NCBI RefSeq assembly: GCF_016888165.1
Contig: NZ_JACSWC010000158.1
Coordinates: forward strand, 1 to 64,000
Source of the DNA: Halomicronema sp. CCY15110
Lineage (GTDB): Bacteria > Cyanobacteriota > Cyanobacteriia > Phormidesmidales > Phormidesmidaceae
DNA: 64,000 bases
Direction of reading: 5' to 3'
A model generated the notes under the pieces. The model saw only the letters and a program-made list of their open reading frames with translations. It ran no database searches and was not told the DNA's origin. The position numbers and the translations under genes were made by a program. Of the stretch, positions 8,103 through 16,355 are shown piece by piece. How positions within the stretch are numbered: the first letter of the stretch is position 1; every line of letters begins with the position of its first letter.

Positions 8103-10463
8103 ATGCAACCTTTGCCTTCAAGCTTTCTGGAAACTATTGCAAAGCAATACGAGTTGTCACCTGAGCAAACAGAAGCACTCATAAAACGATTGGGTGAGCA
8201 GCAAAGTGAACAAGACGATGCGGAGGCATTGCACATCAGCGTCAATGCCTTGCGTAATCGCATGAGCGGTGTGTATGGCAAGTTCAGCATTGGTGGAAAA
8301 GGGCCGGGGAAGCTACGCAGGCTGCACGATTTTCTATCGGCGCAATATCGGAAGGAACTGCCGGACAACTCGGATGTTTATGGCCCTGAGACGGATATTG
8401 ACGCCTTAGTGCAAACCGTGCGCCAACAGGTACGGGCCGACATCCATCATCGCTGCGGCACGATGCGGGTGCTGGATATGGAGCAGCCTATCGGCATTGG
8501 TGACATCTACACCAACGTCAACATCCTTGAAAAGCTGTCGGGGCGGCGACGCCTGGGGCTGAACGAACTGCTGCAAGACTGCGACCTGGAAAACTTTGAC
8601 CGCTTCTCGCTGGGGCAAATCCGCCATGAGCGGGTACCGGGCTTGGAAGCAGTGGAGCGCCACCGCCAGCTCATGGTGCTGGGTAAGCCAGGAGCGGGCA
8701 AAACCACCTTTATGAAGCGGCTGGCGACGCTGTGCAACCAGGGCGAGTTTCAGGCGGGACGGGTGCCCATGTTTGTGACGCTGAAGGAGTTTGCCGAGGC
8801 GAAGGGGCAGCCCGACTTGCAAACCTACATCGGCCAACAGTGGGGTGCCTGCGGTGTTGAAGACGCCGAGGCGTCGGCGCAGATCTTGAGGGCGGGTGGA
8901 GCGCTGATTTTGCTGGATGGGTTGGATGAGGTGCAGGAGACCGACCATGACCGCATCTTGCAGGACATTAAAGACTTTACGAGGCAGTATCGCGATTGCC
9001 AGTTTGTGATGACCTGTCGCATTGCCGCAAGGGAATATACCTTTCAGCACTTTACCGAAGTGGAGGTGGCGGACTTTGACCAGGAGCAGATCGCAGAATT
9101 TGCCACGAAATGGTTCACCGCCAAGCAAGACCCAGAAAAGGGCGAAACCTTGATTCAACGGCTGGAGGACAATGAGCCGATTCAAGAACTGGCGACCAAC
9201 CCGCTGCTGTTGACGCTGCTGTGTCTGGTGTTTGGTGAGGCGAATGACTTTCCAGCTAACCGCGCGGAACTATATAAAGAAGGGCTGGATGTGCTGCTGA
9301 AAAAGTGGGACGCCAAGCGCAACATTGAGCGGGATCAGGTCTACAAAAAGCTGTCGCTCAAGCGCAAAGAAGACCTGCTCAGCCAACTAGCTTTTGCCAC
9401 CTTTGAAAAAGGAGACTACTTCTTCAAACAGTCGGTGGTGGAGCAGCACATTATCGACTACATCCGTAATTTGCCGGGAGCCCAGGAAGATGAGGAGGCC
9501 CTGCAACTTGACAGCGAAGCGGTACTGAAATCTATTGAGGCGCAGCATGGCTTACTGGTGGAGCGGGCACGGGGCATCTACTCCTTTTCGCACCTGACGT
9601 TTCAAGAATATTTCACTGCCAAGCAAATCACCCGACCCACGGCTCAATTCCCCCAAGCCCTCACGAATCTCGCCAAGCATGCCATCGAAAAGCGTTATCG
9701 AGAAATCTTTTTGCTCACCGTCAGCATGCTGCCCAAAGCGGATGAGCTATTGATATCAATAAAGCAGCAAGTCGATTTATTGTTGGCCGAATACGATGAT
9801 CTGCAAGCCTTGATGAGCTGGGCAGCGCAAAAGGCTGAGTCGGTCGGTGTTTCCTATAAGCCTGCTGCCGTCCGAGCGCATTACCTCTCTCGCGTTTTCG
9901 ACTTCTCCCGCGTCTTCGCCCTCTCCCGCGTCCTCGCCCTCTCGCTCGACGGAGCCCCATCCCTCGCCCTCTCGCTCGACGGAGCCCTCTCCCGCACCCT
10001 CTCCCACGCGAGTGCCCATATCTTCTCTCTCGCTTCTCTCGCTTTCTTCCGCGACTTGAACTGCGCCCTTCCCCGTGCCTTCAATCTCGACCTCAACAGC
10101 ACTGCCACAATAGCAGCAGAGAGCAATCCGACACTAAAGCATCAGATTGATAAGTTAAGTGCACAATTGCCCAGTTTTCGAGACTCAGATACTTATGCTT
10201 ATTGGCAATGGTGGAAGGAGCATGGGGTAGGCTGGATTGGTCAATTGCGCCAAGTGATGATCAAGTATCGAAATATTGGTCATAATTGGCAGTTCACCGA
10301 TGCGCAAAAAGTAAAGTTGCAACAGTACTACGACGCTAACAAACTGCTAGTCGAATGCCTCAACAGCGACTGCTACGTCACCAAAGCCACCCGGCAATAT
10401 ATAGAAGACACGCTGCTGTTGCCCATGAGCGAGATTGAGCAGATCCCAGTTCCCAAGAATTAA
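8103..10463 (+). CDS. NACHT-domain NTPase (NLR-like)
   Basis: A STAND-class P-loop NTPase, probably involved in signalling or anti-phage defence by analogy with bacterial NACHT proteins. In order it has an N-terminal helix-turn-helix-like domain (about 1-80; VNALRNRMSGVYGKF) and a NACHT module. The module has Walker A GKPGAGKTT (K200), Walker B LLDGLDE (D272, D275), the motif NPLLLTLLCLVF and the winged-helix motif FSHLTFQEYF. A helical region follows, then a Leu/Ser/Arg repeat segment (about residues 594-650), and a C-terminal CLNSDC module resembling the cysteine-containing NCH domains of cyanobacterial NACHT proteins. I chose ATG 8103 (786 aa); the frame is open to a TTG at 8013. No separate effector gene is adjacent, so any effector activity must be in the N-terminal domain or elsewhere. 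It is orphan and accessory in look. Confidence 0.85.
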   Translation: MQPLPSSFLETIAKQYELSPEQTEALIKRLGEQQSEQDDAEALHISVNALRNRMSGVYGKFSIGGKGPGKLRRLHDFLSAQYRKELPDNSDVYGPETDIDALVQTVRQQVRADIHHRCGTMRVLDMEQPIGIGDIYTNVNILEKLSGRRRLGLNELLQDCDLENFDRFSLGQIRHERVPGLEAVERHRQLMVLGKPGAGKTTFMKRLATLCNQGEFQAGRVPMFVTLKEFAEAKGQPDLQTYIGQQWGACGVEDAEASAQILRAGGALILLDGLDEVQETDHDRILQDIKDFTRQYRDCQFVMTCRIAAREYTFQHFTEVEVADFDQEQIAEFATKWFTAKQDPEKGETLIQRLEDNEPIQELATNPLLLTLLCLVFGEANDFPANRAELYKEGLDVLLKKWDAKRNIERDQVYKKLSLKRKEDLLSQLAFATFEKGDYFFKQSVVEQHIIDYIRNLPGAQEDEEALQLDSEAVLKSIEAQHGLLVERARGIYSFSHLTFQEYFTAKQITRPTAQFPQALTNLAKHAIEKRYREIFLLTVSMLPKADELLISIKQQVDLLLAEYDDLQALMSWAAQKAESVGVSYKPAAVRAHYLSRVFDFSRVFALSRVLALSLDGAPSLALSLDGALSRTLSHASAHIFSLASLAFFRDLNCALPRAFNLDLNSTATIAAESNPTLKHQIDKLSAQLPSFRDSDTYAYWQWWKEHGVGWIGQLRQVMIKYRNIGHNWQFTDAQKVKLQQYYDANKLLVECLNSDCYVTKATRQYIEDTLLLPMSEIEQIPVPKN
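9883..10100 (+). repeat. Repetitive coding segment in the NACHT gene
   Basis: A C/T-rich tract inside the NACHT gene made of near-repeats. A 26-base unit (starting cctcgccctctcgctcgacg) occurs at 9932-9957 and again, identical, at 9962-9987, a 30-base period. Around it, shorter 18-base units encode xxSRVF/xLSRVL hexapeptides. In protein this reads as Leu-Ser-Arg-Val and LSLDGA repeats. The other strand is correspondingly G/A-rich. Such a tract can expand and contract by slippage or recombination without shifting frame. Confidence 0.75.
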
Positions 10464-10499
10464 CCTCCGTCGAAGGTGAGAACTGGAGTTGGGGATGGG

Positions 10500-10640
10500 C
10501 GGGCAGAACCTCACCTAGCCTCTCCTAAGCCCTCTGGGCAGGCTTCGCCAAGCGCAAGGAGAGGAACCGGAATCGTCATTAAACCTCTCCTTGCGAAGGA
10601 GAGGTGCCGCAGGCGGTGAGGTTGGGCAAGATGTCAACCC
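10500..10640. repeat. Dispersed intergenic repeat with perfect hairpin
   Basis: Between the NACHT gene and the PH-domain gene lies a palindromic repeat of the kind scattered through cyanobacterial genomes. It runs from cctcacctagcctctcc to ggcggtgaggttggg. Its core is a perfect 10-bp stem, 10583-10592 (acctctcctt) with 10596-10605 (aaggagaggt), around a 3-base loop. It could act as a terminator-like structure for the NACHT gene, but there is no T-run. Confidence 0.55.
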
Positions 10641-10739
10641 TCCACGACAGAAACTAGATGAGATTGGGCACCAGCAGTGGGCTAAGCAGGCTAGGGATGC
10701 CGCTCTCCAATAAGGCCAAGTTCCTGATACATCCGTAGA

Positions 10740-11132
10740 TCAAACCCCGATCGCCTCTCGAAACGCCTCAGGATCGGCGGGCGACACCAGAATGGTTTTG
10801 CTTTGGCCGTATTGAATTTCTAACCGATTGAGGGAGAGAGCAGGCGCGGAGAGGAGCGATCGCGACGGTTGAATGCTGTAAATTTCGCTGCGGGGAATGC
10901 GCCACCGAAACGGCCCCGATCGCACATCCAGCACATCGGTACGCACCGTGTAATTCGTCGTCAACATCAGCCAAATCGGCAAGCCCAGGGATAACACCGC
11001 CGCCAAAAGGACAATCACCATCCCAGCGATCGCGCCCGATTTCAGCAGCCCGACCAAAGCCACAGCCAGGATGATTGCAGTGACGGCAATCATGACGTAA
11101 TACCAAGTATCGATCGCTGATTTGAACACCAT
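10740..11132 (-). CDS. Small PH-domain membrane protein
   Basis: A 130-aa protein with two adjacent hydrophobic segments near the N terminus (about residues 10-55), followed by a short bacterial PH-like domain of beta strands (TNYTVRTDVLDVRSGPFRWRI, ending SPADPEAFREAI). This is the arrangement of the YyaB-like/bPH family. The start at 11132 (MVFKSAIDTW) fits the family N terminus and has an AGAGGGA ribosome binding site. The frame is open upstream to 11168. The role is unknown; it probably sits in the membrane with the PH fold in the cytoplasm. It is on the same strand as ilvE, about 130 bases downstream of that gene's stop. Confidence 0.7.
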   Translation of the reverse strand: MVFKSAIDTWYYVMIAVTAIILAVALVGLLKSGAIAGMVIVLLAAVLSLGLPIWLMLTTNYTVRTDVLDVRSGPFRWRIPRSEIYSIQPSRSLLSAPALSLNRLEIQYGQSKTILVSPADPEAFREAIGV

Positions 11133-11263
11133 CTCACCGTTCCCTCTCGCCGTGATCTTGCCAGTCACCCCAGTTTACTCAGGCCCAGCCAAGTGCGGCG
11201 GGCAATCTGGCGGGCGATCGCGGTTGGGGTGTCCGTTCGCCTCACCTCCCTGAGTCCCGAGTC

Positions 11264-12181
11264 TTAGCTCTCCAGCGGAATCACATCGACCCAGTCGCGA
11301 TATTTGGGTTCGCGGTTTTCGACGATCGCCTTCAACAGATCCTGCAACTGAGTAGTGACGGGGCGATCGGTGGGCAGAGCGTAGTTTTCGATGCGCTTGA
11401 CCGGGGCAATGCGGGCAGCGGTGCCGCAGAGAAACACTTCGTCGGCAATGAGCAGTTCGGTGCGATCGACCGCCCGTTCCACCACCGACATTCCCAAGTC
11501 GCGGGCCACTTGAATCACACTGTTGCGGGTGATGCCTTCCAAAATGTCTTGATCGACACCAGGGGTGATGAGTTGCCCCTCCCGCACCAAAAAGATATTC
11601 ATGCCCGACGCTTCGCTGACCTTGCCTTGAGAGTTCAGCATAATGGCCTCATCAAAGCCGGACTTTTTGGCCTCGGTTTTCGCCAGGGACGAGTTGATGT
11701 AGCAGCCCGTGATTTTGCCGCGCAGGGGCAGATTGAGATCCGACGGGCGCTGCCAAGAGCTGATGCGACAGGTAATGCCCTCGGGCGACAGATAATCGCC
11801 CAGGGGCAGGCCATACACCGCAAAATCATGGTCAACATCATGCACCCGAGGGGCAATGCCCAAGTCCGACGTGTAGACCAGCGGGCGAATGTAGAACGGT
11901 TCCGTGGGCCGATTCTTTTTCACAAAGTCGATAATGACTGACTTGATCTGCCCAGCTTCCAGGTCGTACTGCAAAAATTTGGCACTTTGGCTGAGGCGTT
12001 GACAGTGCCGCTCTAACCGAAATAGCAGCGCTTGTTGGGGGTTGGCCGGGTCTGGCAGGCCGCGCAGGCCGCCAAAGGCTCCGGTGCCGTAGTGCAGTCC
12101 GTGGGTGGCAATGGAGATAGTCGCCTCTGCGAAGGGGCAAAACTTTTGCTGAAAATAGGCAATGGGCAGGAACTGTGGCAT
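11264..12181 (-). CDS. ilvE: Branched-chain amino acid aminotransferase
   Basis: A class IV PLP aminotransferase of 305 aa that performs the last step of leucine, isoleucine and valine synthesis (2-oxoacid plus glutamate). Landmarks are THGLHYGTGAFGGLRG near residue 26, the PLP lysine K156 in LPLRGKITGCY, and the motif EASGMNIFLV followed by ILEGITRNSVI in the C-terminal half. Length and both substrate-loop motifs match the short cyanobacterial IlvE type. The fold is shared with D-amino acid aminotransferase and ADC lyase, but the motif set favours IlvE. The ATG at 12181 is the only sensible start. Confidence 0.92.
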   Translation of the reverse strand: MPQFLPIAYFQQKFCPFAEATISIATHGLHYGTGAFGGLRGLPDPANPQQALLFRLERHCQRLSQSAKFLQYDLEAGQIKSVIIDFVKKNRPTEPFYIRPLVYTSDLGIAPRVHDVDHDFAVYGLPLGDYLSPEGITCRISSWQRPSDLNLPLRGKITGCYINSSLAKTEAKKSGFDEAIMLNSQGKVSEASGMNIFLVREGQLITPGVDQDILEGITRNSVIQVARDLGMSVVERAVDRTELLIADEVFLCGTAARIAPVKRIENYALPTDRPVTTQLQDLLKAIVENREPKYRDWVDVIPLES

Positions 12182-12692
12182 CGGAGTTTCCTAACTCTGT
12201 CAGTGGGTGAATGTATTGTCGTAAAAAATCCGACTTTAGGGAATGCCGATGTTTGTAAACCGTAAAGTATTGGTGGTGCCTGAGGTGTGTAAGCCGCCCT
12301 GACGGATGCTGGCTTTACACCGCAACTTGCTAAGTCACCGATTACACCTACCAAGCTGCGGCGATGCGCAGCCAGAAACATCATCGCACCAGGTGTCTGC
12401 TCGCGTATCTTTGGAATCAGGTTATACGGACTGTCGTAATTGTGCGTGTCCCTCATGAACTGCAACTGCCTTCAGTGAAGCCCCTTCACATAGTTAAAGC
12501 TTTTACAGAAACCGCGATCGCTTGAATTCCGTATAAATTTCAATCCCCCGCTATTTCACTAAGCTGACGGCCAAATTAGAGTTGTTTTAGTCACAGGGGT
12601 GTGTTGATTACGGTTGTCTTGGATGGGTCAATTCAAGTTCTCCCCTCTGAGCAGCCAACCACAAACCGCACACTTAAATTCAAGGAAAACGT
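12182..12692. other. Divergent intergenic region
   Basis: About 510 bases between ilvE and the PEP-CTERM gene, carrying both promoters. A purine-rich Shine-Dalgarno (caaggaaaac) precedes the ATG at 12693. No RNA gene or long repeat was seen; short open frames on both strands lack coding character. Confidence 0.4.
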
Positions 12693-13469
12693 ATGACTAA
12701 GAATTCACTCATTCGCTCTTTGCAGAAAATCGGTTATGTCGCCCCAATGCTGGCAGCGTCCGTGATGGGGGTAGGCGCGATCGCCCCAGAGGCCGAGGCT
12801 AATTCACTAGTTCCTCAGAAAGAAGGCGAAGTGAATGTCGGTTTAGGGGCTTGCCTACCGACCCCTGACGGCTGTTCTTACTTGAATTTAGGCCCTCTAA
12901 TTGAATCTGTTGTCAGTCTTAAAGACAGCTCGACAAATACCAAAAGTCGCTTATTTGTCGATCAATCGGGAACTGCCAACAAGTACGGCGGTGTCAGGTT
13001 CAAATCCACAGATATCGGCACCTCTGATGGCTCTGGCGACTATTGGTTCCGTCCTGCGGCAATGAAAGCAGATGGCGAGACCACGCTGGTCGAGAAAGGG
13101 CAGCTTGAGGTCGGAACCTTTTTATTCACCTTTACCCAAGCCCTCAGTGACTTGACGGTGAACTGGTTTGACACCGAGCGGCAAGGGGGTACTCGCTACA
13201 CTGCTTTCGACCTTAATGGTAACGAGGTTGCCGCCGGGACAATCGCCGCCGGGAGCAACAACAACGTTCAAGAAACGACGCTAACGGGTGTTAAGTCGAT
13301 TCTCCTGAATCTGGGTGAGCGTCATGGTGGCACTGGTGACGGGGTCAACTTCCAACTTGATGGCGTGGCCGCAGTGCCCGAACCGGGTTTAATGATGGGC
13401 TTAGGTGCCTTTGCCGTGGCAGGGGGATTTGGCCTCCGCAAGCGCCCGTCTGACAGCCCCTCGGCATAG
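12693..13469 (+). CDS. PEP-CTERM protein, LEVG-type
   Basis: A 258-aa secreted protein. An N-terminal signal peptide spans about residues 1-36 (ending EAEA-N). A beta-rich body contains the segment KGQLEVGTFLFTF, the hallmark after which the cyanobacterial 'LEVG family' of PEP-CTERM proteins is named. The C terminus has the tripartite sorting signal: VPEPG, a hydrophobic helix and an RKR stop. Exosortase/archaeosortase-type enzymes process such tails, placing the protein at the cell surface or in exopolysaccharide. No exosortase gene is nearby, as is usual for these substrates. An intrinsic terminator follows at 13507-13541. Confidence 0.85.
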   Translation: MTKNSLIRSLQKIGYVAPMLAASVMGVGAIAPEAEANSLVPQKEGEVNVGLGACLPTPDGCSYLNLGPLIESVVSLKDSSTNTKSRLFVDQSGTANKYGGVRFKSTDIGTSDGSGDYWFRPAAMKADGETTLVEKGQLEVGTFLFTFTQALSDLTVNWFDTERQGGTRYTAFDLNGNEVAAGTIAAGSNNNVQETTLTGVKSILLNLGERHGGTGDGVNFQLDGVAAVPEPGLMMGLGAFAVAGGFGLRKRPSDSPSA

Positions 13470-13506
13470 CCGCAAGATCTCCTAAATGTTCGTTAAACAT
13501 CGCCTT

Positions 13507-13541
13507 GCTGCCGTTTCTGACCTAGAAGCGGCAGCTTTTTT
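13507..13541 (+). terminator. Intrinsic terminator after PEP-CTERM gene
   Basis: Stem gctgccgttt (13507-13516) pairs with aagcggcagc (13526-13535), with one G-U wobble, over a 9-base loop. It is followed directly by six T residues (13536-13541). This is a textbook Rho-independent terminator 37 bases after the PEP-CTERM stop codon. Confidence 0.85.
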
Positions 13542-13604
13542 AGCGATCCAAAAATCTGGCAAATACCTGATTGGGAGACCTGAAACTGGCAATTTGGGGA
13601 TCAA

Positions 13605-14201
13605 TTATGGGGTTGGAGTGGAAAAGGTGTGGGCCACACCGGCAACGGGGGGCGCGGGCGCGGCAGCGTCGGGCCAGGGGCCGGGAGAGGCGTCCGGCAG
13701 AACGACTACTGTGTTCTCAGTTTTATAGCGGGTAAAGCCCCGTGCTTCGTAGTTTTTATAAGCGTGTTGGCTATCTAACGAACAGGTATCGAGCCACACC
13801 CGCCGAGTTGTCTGCTCCCAAGCGCGCTCAATGGCGCAAGTGAGCAGGTGCCCGCCAATGCCCTGCCCGATGAACTGCGGCAAGAGGCCAAAGTATTCAA
13901 TTTTGACACTTTGATCGGGCTGGACAATCAGTTCACAATAGCCAGCTGGTGTCCCGGCGAGATAAGCCACCCAGGTTTCGAGTTCGGGGCGGCTGAGGTG
14001 GGCGAGCCACTGGTCATAGGTCCACGGTAGCCGATCGCTCCAGTGCCAGTGGCCGCCCACGCTGGTATATAGAAAGCGGCTAAATTCGGGGCTAGGAATG
14101 CTGGCTTGCTGCACCGTCAGCCCCGGTAAGTTGGCCCGCTTCGGACGCAAGTCGTCGGGCGATCGCATTTCCAAATACCAAGTCGTGAGTGGGATTTTCA
14201 T
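13605..14201 (-). CDS. GNAT-family N-acetyltransferase
   Basis: A 198-aa acetyl-CoA-dependent acyltransferase of the GNAT superfamily. The acetyl-CoA pyrophosphate loop is visible as QFIGQGIGGHLL around residue 115. It is preceded by the strand VKIEYFGLLP and followed by a C-terminal strand/helix set (VWLDTCSLDSQHAYKNYEARGF). The substrate is not predictable. The last ~25 residues are a Pro/Ala-rich low-complexity tail that may reflect a degraded end. It is about 30 bases downstream of the small gene at 14232 and probably co-transcribed with it. Confidence 0.85.
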   Translation of the reverse strand: MKIPLTTWYLEMRSPDDLRPKRANLPGLTVQQASIPSPEFSRFLYTSVGGHWHWSDRLPWTYDQWLAHLSRPELETWVAYLAGTPAGYCELIVQPDQSVKIEYFGLLPQFIGQGIGGHLLTCAIERAWEQTTRRVWLDTCSLDSQHAYKNYEARGFTRYKTENTVVVLPDASPGPWPDAAAPAPPVAGVAHTFSTPTP

Positions 14202-14231
14202 GGGAGCGATCGCCCTCCGGCAAGTTTGGCG

Positions 14232-14528
14232 CTATTGATAATACCGCCCCTCTAACCAAACCCGCACCTCCGGTTCTGAGTCAAAGGTGTAATGACGCTG
14301 ATCAACCGGATCATATACCCGGTAATAGAGGCGGCCAGCGCGATCGTGCCGCCGTTGAATGCGGGGCGCAGTGGAGCCCACAAAGTAGCGCCATAGACTT
14401 TGCCCCCAGCGCTGCCAGCGAGGGGCTGATGTCGCCTTGGGAGCCCCCAAATCTTGATGGGACGAGCCATCCAGACGAGGTTCGGGTTGAAGTTGCTCTA
14501 AACGGGCGTAAACATGTTCCGGTTGCAC
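14232..14528 (-). CDS. Small conserved-looking hypothetical protein
   Basis: A 98-aa soluble protein. The N-terminal half is Pro/Gln-rich and low in complexity. The C-terminal half has a compact pattern of aromatic and charged residues (YYRVYDPVDQRHYTFDSE, then VWLEGRYYQ at the very end) that looks like a small folded domain. I do not recognise a named family. It lies immediately upstream of the GNAT gene on the same strand. Codon use and HIP1 content resemble the neighbours. Confidence 0.6.
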   Translation of the reverse strand: MQPEHVYARLEQLQPEPRLDGSSHQDLGAPKATSAPRWQRWGQSLWRYFVGSTAPRIQRRHDRAGRLYYRVYDPVDQRHYTFDSEPEVRVWLEGRYYQ

Positions 14529-14805
14529 GAGTCTGTCCTCCGGGTGAAAGATCAGCTCGAATCGATTCGGCCTGGATTTAGTATCAGCGATTTGCCCCTA
14601 GCCGAACAGAGGCAGTCGCGATAGATTGTTCTGGTAACAGTTTAAATTCTAGAAACTGTTCCGGTCAAATGTGAGGCCAACTGTTTAGCCGCCCTCAAAT
14701 CAAGCTCATCCCGTCACGTCTCAGCCTTCTGTTGCGCCGCATGGCCACCGGAAATCGCTAACTTTCTCCTCTCGGTCAATCCTCCAGCCAGTCCCAGGTG
14801 ACGTC

Positions 14806-16281
14806 ATGAAACTTTCGCCGATTACATTAGAAGCCGACCAGGTGCTGTATGAGCAGGTGGCCGAGCGGCTGCAAACTCTGATTCTGGAAGGAACGCTGAA
14901 GACGGGCGATCGCCTACCCTCGGTGCGCAAACTGCGGCAACAGCTGTCGGTAAGCACATCGACGGTGTTAGAAGCGTATCGCCTGCTGGAAGATCGCGGC
15001 CTGGTCACCGTGCGGCCGCAGTCTGGCTACTACGTCAAATCCACTGCGCTGAATCTGCTGCAAGAACCAGCTATTACGACCCCCGCCACCGACGAGGCGC
15101 GCGAAATCGATACGCCATTATCCCTGCGGCTGATGCTCGCGGCTCAAAATCCCGAAATCGTTCAGTTAGGAACGGCACTGCCCGCCCTGTCGCTAATGCC
15201 GCTGACGCAGCTAAATCGACTAACGGGCAAAATTTTGCGCGATCGCCCAGAATACGCCCACGCCTATGCCAGTCCCCTGGGGGATGAAGGATTGCGAGCC
15301 GAAATTGCTAAACGGATGCTCAATACAGGTTGTGCGGTTGCCCCAGACGACTTGCTCATTACGAACGGGGCATCAGAGGCGCTGTATTTCTCGTTGCAGG
15401 TGGTGACTCAGCCGGGTGACACCGTAGCAGTGGAATCACCGACCTATCACACCCTGCTCGAAAGTCTCAAAAGACTCAACCTCAAAGCTTTGACGCTGCC
15501 AACCCACCCTCGGGAGGGCATCAGCCTGGCGCATCTAGAGGCGGCCTTGCAGACTCAACAAATCAAGGTGCTGCTGCTGGTTTCAAACTTTAGTAATCCC
15601 CTCGGTAGCTGTATGGATGATGACAAGAAAAAACGGCTAATGACTCTGCTGAACCGCTATGACGTGCCGTTGATTGAAGATGATGTTTACGGCGAGCTGT
15701 ACTTTACCGGCGATCGCCCCAAAGCCATCAAAGCTTTTGATACCGAAAATCGCGTTCTGTATTGCTCGTCGCTGAGCAAAGTGCTATCGCCCGGCTTACG
15801 CATTGGTTGGTGCGCTGGGGGGCGTTATCAAGCCGCAGTCACCAGTCACAAGTCGGTCACTAACCTGAGCACTGCGATCGCCCCGCAACTCACCGCCGCT
15901 GCCTTTCTGACTAACGGCGGCTTTGACCGTCATCTGCGCCAACTGCGTCGGGCCTATCAGGAACAGATGACCCGCCTGCAACAGGCGATCGCCGACTACT
16001 TTCCCGCCGAGAGCCGCGTGACCCGCCCCAACGGGGGTCATGTCCTGTGGGTCGAAATGCCTGCCGGATTCGATGCCTTCGCTTTTCACCAAGCCGCCCT
16101 AGCGCAAAACATCAGTGTGGTGCCCGGCTTTATGTTTTCCGCATCGGGGCATGATTATTGCAACTGCTTCCGCCTCAATACCGCTGTGCCCTGGTCAGAC
16201 TCGCTAGATCAGGCGATGCAAACCCTGGGGCAACTCGCCAAGAAACAACTTGCCCAGCAATGGCTCAGCGACATGTCGTGA
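14806..16281 (+). CDS. MocR-type GntR regulator / aminotransferase fusion
   Basis: A 491-aa transcription factor of the MocR/PdxR class. An N-terminal GntR winged helix spans about residues 10-80 (YEQVAERLQTLILEGTL; GDRLPSVRKLRQQLSVS). A linker and a fold-type I aminotransferase domain that binds PLP follow. The aminotransferase motifs are NGASEALYFSLQ, LLVSNFSNPLGS, DDVYGELYF and the PLP lysine K325 in SSLSKVLSPGLRIGW. Such proteins usually sense PLP or an amino acid and control vitamin B6 or amino-acid genes. No obvious target lies next door; the ~280-base upstream region may hold an autoregulatory site. An enzymatic role cannot be excluded because the PLP-site residues look intact. Confidence 0.9.
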   Translation: MKLSPITLEADQVLYEQVAERLQTLILEGTLKTGDRLPSVRKLRQQLSVSTSTVLEAYRLLEDRGLVTVRPQSGYYVKSTALNLLQEPAITTPATDEAREIDTPLSLRLMLAAQNPEIVQLGTALPALSLMPLTQLNRLTGKILRDRPEYAHAYASPLGDEGLRAEIAKRMLNTGCAVAPDDLLITNGASEALYFSLQVVTQPGDTVAVESPTYHTLLESLKRLNLKALTLPTHPREGISLAHLEAALQTQQIKVLLLVSNFSNPLGSCMDDDKKKRLMTLLNRYDVPLIEDDVYGELYFTGDRPKAIKAFDTENRVLYCSSLSKVLSPGLRIGWCAGGRYQAAVTSHKSVTNLSTAIAPQLTAAAFLTNGGFDRHLRQLRRAYQEQMTRLQQAIADYFPAESRVTRPNGGHVLWVEMPAGFDAFAFHQAALAQNISVVPGFMFSASGHDYCNCFRLNTAVPWSDSLDQAMQTLGQLAKKQLAQQWLSDMS

Positions 16282-16355
16282 TCCAGAGTCGCCAGCGGGA
16301 CTTTAGAGGCTGCTTTAAAGGGGTTGCTTTGCATAACAACAATGACCTCAACCCC

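Noticed and set aside
9721-10126. Arg/Glu/Gly-rich frames on the opposite strand of the NACHT repeat tract
   Set aside because: They are shadows of the C/T-rich repeat; they have no start signals or domains, and the NACHT frame is continuous.
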